Part shown: piece by piece, positions 23,719 through 28,381 of the stretch | Numbering within the stretch: the first letter of the stretch is position 1 | Layout: the number at the start of each line of letters is the position of its first letter | Source of the DNA: Christensenella sp. UBA3700 | GTDB lineage: Bacteria; Bacillota; Clostridia; Christensenellales; UBA3700 | DNA: 28,381 bases | NCBI GenBank assembly: GCA_002372775.1 | Contig: DFIJ01000069.1 | Coordinates: 1-28,381 of the forward strand | Direction of reading: 5' to 3' | The notes under the pieces: generated by a model | Told to the model about the DNA's origin: nothing | Databases searched by the model: none | What the model saw: the letters and a program-made list of their open reading frames with translations, nothing else | Program-made: the position numbers and the translations under genes

Positions 23719-24951
23719 TTAAACTGCCGGATTATCTCCTGCGCAATATGGACAACTAGCCTCTGTTATGTCGTAACTCTTACCGCAATAAGGACATACC
23801 ATTTCTGTTGGCTTATTCACTAGCTGCGCAGATTCTTGTCCATCTACTACAGTATTTACAATTACTGTTTCTTTAGGAGCATTATTTCCTATATACACAA
23901 ATCTATCATCCTGCGCAAAAGGAACGCTTTTTCTTTCTCTTTCTTCTTGTTGTTTTAGATAAGCTTCTTTTATTTCTCTAAATGATTTTCCACTATTAAC
24001 TGCATAGTTTGAACCAGATTCGACATAATCTAAATAAGCATTTACGTCATTGGCATATCTAACAGATTTTCCTAAAGCACGAACTGTAATAAACACTACT
24101 ATAATCCACGCGAAAATAATAAGCATTGTGTATGGGAATGTATTTGATAATGCCTTACTTGTTGCCTTATTTATTGCATTACTTATACCTGTGCCAGAAT
24201 AAGAAGAAAACCATGAAACATTGGTACTATTAAAAGCTTTTTTATTGAAATCTTTCAATAACGAATCATTGACAATCTTGCTTGCCTTGGAACCTATACA
24301 ATAGCCTATCCTATAATTTACATTTGAAACAACACTACTTTGTCGCATATCAATAATTACAATTAGCCAATGACCTTGATCATCAAAAAGATTATCATAA
24401 ACATACTGAGTATAAGAATTTGTTTCTTTCTCATTCATCTCAATATAAGATCTATTAGGATAATATCTAGCGTAAAAACTATCTTCTGATGTGAATTCGT
24501 CAGGAACATTAGCTATCTTTGTTGTGTAAATATAAGCTTGAACTCCTGTTTTTTTATAAAAAGCTTCTAAAGCAGATATCATATCTATCCTTTCTTTGCT
24601 TGTAAAAATATCACCTCTATCGTCTAAAAAATCAGCATGAGCAGAACAATCTCTGCTAGATAATTTTCTAGGCACACATCCTACTATAAGCGCAATTGCT
24701 ACAATAAGAGAGAGTGCTATAATCAAAGCAAATACTATGATTCTATTCTTTACATTAATCCTCGTTGTAGGCTTTTCATAAGAATAGAATTCATGGCATG
24801 CACCATTTTTATCTACATATTCATATCTTGTTTTTGAAGTATTTTGGTTTGTTACGTATTTTATATTACTTTTTGAATCATATAAACTAAAAGTTTGTTG
24901 ATTTCTATTATTTTGATTATTATCTTGTCCGTCGTATAAAGATTGTGGCAT
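23719..24951 (-). CDS. TPM-like membrane protein with C-terminal zinc ribbon
   Basis: The 410-residue protein has a cytoplasmic, Asn/Gln-rich N-terminus, a membrane helix (~72-93), an extracellular domain (~100-265), a second helix (~270-292) and a cytoplasmic tail. The tail ends in a zinc ribbon: C386-x2-C389 and C400-x2-C403, both CPYC. The extracellular part fits the TPM fold: DDRGDIFTSKERIDMISALE, a TGVQAYIYTT strand, LIVIIDMR and RIGYCIGSKAS. TPM proteins have been linked to membrane-protein turnover and photosystem repair in other lineages; no role is known here. AGGAGGG lies 4 nt before the ATG. The preceding 128-bp gap contains an extended -10 element TGATATAAT, and a strong terminator follows. 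Confidence 0.8.
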   Translation of the reverse strand: MPQSLYDGQDNNQNNRNQQTFSLYDSKSNIKYVTNQNTSKTRYEYVDKNGACHEFYSYEKPTTRINVKNRIIVFALIIALSLIVAIALIVGCVPRKLSSRDCSAHADFLDDRGDIFTSKERIDMISALEAFYKKTGVQAYIYTTKIANVPDEFTSEDSFYARYYPNRSYIEMNEKETNSYTQYVYDNLFDDQGHWLIVIIDMRQSSVVSNVNYRIGYCIGSKASKIVNDSLLKDFNKKAFNSTNVSWFSSYSGTGISNAINKATSKALSNTFPYTMLIIFAWIIVVFITVRALGKSVRYANDVNAYLDYVESGSNYAVNSGKSFREIKEAYLKQQEERERKSVPFAQDDRFVYIGNNAPKETVIVNTVVDGQESAQLVNKPTEMVCPYCGKSYDITEASCPYCAGDNPAV

Positions 24952-25021
24952 ATACCCTCCTACCCCTAATGCTATTTATTCTAGCGATATTTAGCTAAAC
25001 TAATAGTCCACACTATGCAAA

Positions 25022-25030
25022 ATTATATCA
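25022..25030 (-). promoter_or_regulatory. Extended -10 element for the TPM/zinc-ribbon gene
   Basis: TGATATAAT on the minus strand (25030-25022), an extended -10, lies about 70 bp upstream of the 24951 start. No good -35 was found at 16-18 nt. The gap 24952-25079 shows no terminator for the preceding gene. Confidence 0.4.
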
Positions 25031-25079
25031 TATTAACAGCTTATAAACACAAATACATTCATACCTAACCATAACTATA

Positions 25080-26540
25080 CTAATAAACATATTTTGTGTC
25101 CATTGTGTAATAATCGAAAACACTCTTTTTACATGTAGGTCCTTCTGGCGCGTTTTGCAGCCTTGGATAAACTTGAATTGGATAATTAAATCCTAAATTG
25201 CCCCATCTAATAATAGAGTTTGAATTCTCGTTATAATAATCATGATCAAAGCATGTATTCCAATCGCTATTACCTATTCCTTCTCCGCTCCATGTTAATG
25301 CATCATAAGAATATGTTTCTAAATTATTATTTTCCCATAAGTCCCATTTTTCGCCCTTAGAACAGATATCAGTAAGTTTAATAATAAACAAGTCTTTATA
25401 TACGTTCTTTCCTTCTTTTGGCCATATACCATGGCTGCCATTTGCTATAAACCCTATAGGATGTGTTTCATCACACTTTGGAACTCTATCCCAAGATATA
25501 TACATTCTTTCACTATGAATGCTATATTGTGCGAAAATTGGAGTTATATAATAATCATCTCCTTCTTTTTCCAAAAGCAATCTAACATTCATATGTTCCC
25601 AATCACCTATATGGTTACCAAATTCAATACCAAACAATTCTTTCGCCTTATTGTATGGAAAGAATAAATAGTAGCAAAGATCTATATACTTATATTCTTT
25701 CTCAACAATAAAACCATATGCCTTCATGTTTTGTTTATCCCCATACATATAATCATTTTTATAGTCTGGAGAATCTAAATCCGCAATGATTCCCATATAG
25801 CCATTTGGTGATAGTTCTCTCTTTAGATTTTGCAAAGCAAATTCAACAGATGAGGCGTAATACTCTTCGTTTTCATCCCACCACATTCTAGGTGCATAGT
25901 CTTTTAATAGTTGGCATTTTGTATCATTCGTTAAATCATTTATCTTCACTCTAGTTGTAGATAACTTTTCAACGACAATAGAGCCAACCTTTCCAGAGTA
26001 TACTCCTTGGTAGTATACTTCTGTCGGATTACCTTTATAGTCTTTCTTAGGATATACAGTAACTTTATATCCTCCATCTACATAGATATCTTTAACTTCT
26101 TTATCTACGTTATAACTTCCAACATCATATTCTTTAAAACTAGTATTTGAATCGTAAAGTGCACATGGTGCATCAACTAAAGAATAGTCTTTCTCAAACT
26201 GAGCAATAGCTCTTATCTTTTTTGCATATATCTGAACTGAATCCTTACAAGCTACAAAGTTACAAAACCAACAAAAGAACTTAAAGCCATCACGCTCTAC
26301 CTCAGGAAAAGTATACGTTGAGAATGCATCTACATAAACAACCTCTTTTTCTGGTTTTCCTTTAGCTCCATTATATTCAATGATTAATTCGCACTTTTCT
26401 CCGGCTTTAATAAAGTTTTCAGCCTGAACAGGCGAATAAACATAACTTAGATTAAAACCTAAAATAATTGCTACGGCAATTATAATCACCATAGCAATAA
26501 CAAACAGCGTTATATAAACTCCCTTTTTCTTTTGTGTCAT
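25080..26540 (-). CDS. Membrane-anchored Vps62-like protein
   Basis: A 486-residue protein with one N-terminal helix (about 8-30) and an extracellular region. Residues ~45-115 resemble an InlB-type beta repeat (FKFFCWFCNFVACKDSVQIY). The C-terminal ~280 residues carry the Vps62 family pattern: YAPRMWWDENEEYYASS (215-231), IGDWEHMNV (311-319), H342 in YSIHSERMY, HP (360-361) and NGSHGIW (367-373). The invariant GDWEH and GSH motifs support the call. Vps62-like proteins occur in fungi, plants and bacteria, with a biochemical role I cannot state; some bacterial relatives are secreted. The start lacks a strong ribosome binding site. The 122-bp upstream gap has an inverted repeat and AT palindromes but no clear promoter. 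Confidence 0.78.
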   Translation of the reverse strand: MTQKKKGVYITLFVIAMVIIIAVAIILGFNLSYVYSPVQAENFIKAGEKCELIIEYNGAKGKPEKEVVYVDAFSTYTFPEVERDGFKFFCWFCNFVACKDSVQIYAKKIRAIAQFEKDYSLVDAPCALYDSNTSFKEYDVGSYNVDKEVKDIYVDGGYKVTVYPKKDYKGNPTEVYYQGVYSGKVGSIVVEKLSTTRVKINDLTNDTKCQLLKDYAPRMWWDENEEYYASSVEFALQNLKRELSPNGYMGIIADLDSPDYKNDYMYGDKQNMKAYGFIVEKEYKYIDLCYYLFFPYNKAKELFGIEFGNHIGDWEHMNVRLLLEKEGDDYYITPIFAQYSIHSERMYISWDRVPKCDETHPIGFIANGSHGIWPKEGKNVYKDLFIIKLTDICSKGEKWDLWENNNLETYSYDALTWSGEGIGNSDWNTCFDHDYYNENSNSIIRWGNLGFNYPIQVYPRLQNAPEGPTCKKSVFDYYTMDTKYVY

Positions 26541-26548
26541 TAAATCTA

Positions 26549-26586
26549 ACCCATTTATTACGCACTATATAATATATATTATGGGT
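26549..26586. promoter_or_regulatory. Inverted repeat around AT-rich palindrome upstream of the Vps62-like gene
   Basis: ACCCAT (26549-26554) and ATGGGT (26581-26586) flank the AT palindrome ATAATATATATTAT. The elements sit immediately upstream of the 26540 start, where a promoter or operator is expected. Nothing else was seen in the 122-bp gap. Confidence 0.3.
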
Positions 26587-26662
26587 AATATTTCTTAACG
26601 TTTCCTTTAAAAACTATAAATAAATGTAAAATAATAGACACATAGAGCTGAAACTTAATATC

Positions 26663-27130
26663 TTATTGAATTATATCATCAATTCTCATCTCTGCAGTAT
26701 ACACATTTTCAACTTCAACGCTCTTAACATTCTTGTCCTCACATATAAATTTAATCTTTCCATATTTAGTAGGAATAGGAACAAAAACACCAGGGCTAGA
26801 AATATACGCTGAATTAAGAGTTTTTATTTTAATAATTGAGTCTTTTTTTATTTTTTTATAATCTTGACCTGTTAATACATAAAAAACTTCGGATTCTGAA
26901 TCATATAGAATTGCATCATCTTTCCGGCATTGCTGAGAAACTAACGTGACAGGGATTATGACAACAAATATAATTCCTATAATAAACAAAATTAACCCAG
27001 TAAAGAATAGCGGAGAAGAAAACAACAACACCATTCCAACCGCAAATACAATGAGAGAAATGATAAATAAGAAAATTAATAATGCAACACTATCTCTGTA
27101 AGTCTTTGCAATTACTTTGAATTTTTCCAT
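26663..27130 (-). CDS. Small two-helix membrane protein, function unknown
   Basis: A 155-residue protein with two adjacent hydrophobic helices (about 17-38 and 42-65), then a soluble, beta-rich C-terminal domain of about 90 residues (DDAILYDSESEVFYVLTG..., IIKIKTL, KIKFICEDK, VENVYTAEM). The layout is that of a small PH-like or bPH-type membrane protein whose C-terminal domain resembles a PH-superfold strand pattern; I did not recognise a family. It lies 11 bp after the four-helix membrane protein and is presumably co-transcribed with it. The ribosome binding site is weak (AGGG, 11 nt upstream), consistent with coupling. It could be a partner or regulator of its upstream neighbour; this is inference only. 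Confidence 0.7.
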   Translation of the reverse strand: MEKFKVIAKTYRDSVALLIFLFIISLIVFAVGMVLLFSSPLFFTGLILFIIGIIFVVIIPVTLVSQQCRKDDAILYDSESEVFYVLTGQDYKKIKKDSIIKIKTLNSAYISSPGVFVPIPTKYGKIKFICEDKNVKSVEVENVYTAEMRIDDIIQ

Positions 27131-27141
27131 CTTCAGCGACC

Positions 27142-28266
27142 CTACTTTACTTTATTTTTTGCTTTAGCAGCCGGTTTCTTATCCACTTTCTTTTTAACAG
27201 GTTTGGTATCCTTTTTCGCGGGCACTTGTTTTTCAACCTTCACCTGTGTCGTTGGTGCTGGCTTTGGCATAGTCTTTGCTTTTTGTCTTCTACTTAGTTT
27301 TTCTAAGTATTCTAAATCTCTTTCTTTCTTAGTTAAGATTTCTTCTCTTGATGTGCGAACATTTACTGCACCCTTTATAATTAATGCTTTTTTCTTTAAT
27401 TCTGCGATAGCATCAATATATCTACCAGTAACACCCTTTTCAAGAATTCTTAATCCACGGGCAAACATTAATGGGAATAATGCATAATTTGCTGGAGCTC
27501 CCATCTTTGTTTCGAATTCAATGTTTTGAATATAGTAGAAGAATCTTGCAAGTCTTTCGATACTATCATCACCATCAGCAAAGAAATTATCTATATCTGC
27601 AGATATCTTCGCGCACTTTCTTCTTGTTTTACTACATGCGCTTATATTTCTTATAACAGGAATAGTTAATGGATAGAATTGGATTATTAATTGTAAGAAT
27701 TCTTTAGAATCACTCTTAATAAATGACAATCCAATAAAAGCGACAATTACAATGATAAGAGCAGCAATATAAATACCGAATATTCTACTCATTAAATAAT
27801 TAGTTTTAGCAGCTTCTAATCTTACAAGGTATAAGTATGCATACTTATCTTCAATCTCTTGAGAAACAACTACTTTATGTTTATCTTTATCTAACTGCTT
27901 AGATTCACTCTTCCTTATTGCTAATTCATTTAACTCGTTAGTCATTTCTCTATCATATTCAATCTTAGAGAAATTAACACCAGTTATTTCTGTTTCATAT
28001 AACTGGTTAAGCATTATTGCTTTTTCTTTATGAGATGTTAAAAATGAGGAAGCAAACTCAAAGAAAATTGTTAGGCCAAATGAAGCCATAGTTGCAATAA
28101 ATACAACATCTTCATTAACAGCAGAAATAAAAGACAACAAGATTGGGATAAACGATAAAACGTATACACCAAGCTTAATTGCCTTGGTTTCAAAGAACAT
28201 CCTTTTAGATGCTCTAAAAAACTTTAAACTAGTTTCTTTTTGTGATCTTTCTTCTACCCTGTTCAT
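27142..28266 (-). CDS. Four-helix membrane protein resembling S-4TM pore-forming effectors
   Basis: A 374-residue protein with four predicted membrane helices (about 30-48, 54-76, 160-184, 188-206) in two pairs, separated by a ~80-residue polar domain. Several elements match what I know of the S-4TM (SMODS-associated 4TM) family: an N-terminal LKFFRASKRMFFETKAIKLG region, a conserved segment after helix 2 (LYETEITGVN), and after helix 4 a helical part with LARFFYYIQNIEFETKMGAP and PLMFAR, comparable to the family's R-x-IQD-x-I-x-x-R...P...R pattern. The last ~55 residues are a Lys/Pro/Ala-rich tail not typical of the family. S-4TM proteins are putative CBASS effectors, but this gene is not next to a cyclase. 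A generic membrane protein remains possible. Confidence 0.6.
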   Translation of the reverse strand: MNRVEERSQKETSLKFFRASKRMFFETKAIKLGVYVLSFIPILLSFISAVNEDVVFIATMASFGLTIFFEFASSFLTSHKEKAIMLNQLYETEITGVNFSKIEYDREMTNELNELAIRKSESKQLDKDKHKVVVSQEIEDKYAYLYLVRLEAAKTNYLMSRIFGIYIAALIIVIVAFIGLSFIKSDSKEFLQLIIQFYPLTIPVIRNISACSKTRRKCAKISADIDNFFADGDDSIERLARFFYYIQNIEFETKMGAPANYALFPLMFARGLRILEKGVTGRYIDAIAELKKKALIIKGAVNVRTSREEILTKKERDLEYLEKLSRRQKAKTMPKPAPTTQVKVEKQVPAKKDTKPVKKKVDKKPAAKAKNKVK

Positions 28267-28270
28267 AATT

Positions 28271-28309
28271 ATGCCTACACATAGATTATAATTTTAAAAG
28301 TGTAGGCAT
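28271..28309. repeat. Perfect 10-bp inverted repeat with T-run upstream of the four-helix gene
   Basis: ATGCCTACAC (28271-28280) and GTGTAGGCAT (28300-28309) enclose a -10-like TATAAT (28290-28285 on the minus strand). On the plus strand the stem is followed by seven T residues, an intrinsic-terminator layout although no plus-strand gene is upstream. On the minus strand it lies directly before the 28266 start. The remaining 72 bp to the window edge show nothing else. Confidence 0.5.
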
Positions 28310-28381
28310 TTTTTTAATTGGCGTTTTTATGCGATTATTGGGCAAGGAATACTAGTTCTATGAAACAAAGAGAGGCTGATT

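Noticed and set aside
1..28381. Recoded TGA, CRISPR array, tRNA/rRNA, prophage or transposase
   Set aside because: TGA acts as a genuine stop in overlapping gene junctions (12472, 5696, 4728); no regularly spaced repeats, cloverleaf sequences, rRNA segments, integrase or transposase motifs were seen on either strand.

Overview
The window reads as low-GC, standard-code (TGA, TAA and TAG all act as stops) bacterial DNA. Membrane-anchored lipoproteins, BspA-type leucine-rich-repeat proteins, InlB-type repeats, a clostripain-family protease and strong AGGAGG-type ribosome binding sites point to an uncultivated, probably gut-associated, Gram-positive Clostridia-like organism. This is an inference from gene content. 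All confidently called genes lie on the minus strand, so transcription runs from high to low coordinates. No tRNA, rRNA, CRISPR array, transposase or phage structural gene was seen.

Upstream half (28266 down to 14208), envelope and surface genes: a four-helix membrane protein resembling the S-4TM pore-forming effectors, a small two-helix membrane protein, a membrane-anchored Vps62-like protein, a TPM-like membrane protein with a C-terminal zinc ribbon, a large lipoprotein with beta repeats and a long helical domain overlapping a clostripain-type lipoprotein protease, a small lipoprotein with a clear terminator, an MscS channel, and a large membrane-anchored LRR protein.

Between the two halves (13591-14207) is a 617-bp stretch. 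It holds a promoter for the next operon, a pair of about 20-bp inverted repeats 140 bp apart, and a GC-richer, hairpin-rich block with a plus-strand 88-codon reading frame of uncertain status.

Downstream half (13590 down to 80), a defence island. First comes a CBASS-type operon: CD-NTase, E2-like conjugating enzyme, two-TM SAVED effector and, unusually, a second CD-NTase-like enzyme with an AGS-C sensor domain. Next is an apparent operon headed by a BspA-type LRR lipoprotein, followed by a GIY-YIG/DUF2075 helicase, MazG-type pyrophosphohydrolase, HNH nuclease and SAM methyltransferase. Last is a NUDIX / PLD-nuclease-helicase-DUF3427 / NERD operon with its own promoter.

The promoters of these three downstream units share a nearly identical -10 region (CGTRTTATAMT), although no regulator gene lies in the window. 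I infer co-regulation of a composite anti-phage island. The CBASS part signals through cyclic nucleotides to a membrane effector. The other two operons combine nucleases and helicases with two nucleotide-pool hydrolases. The two-cyclase CBASS and the seven-gene nuclease/nucleotide-hydrolase set are the best candidates for something not described before.
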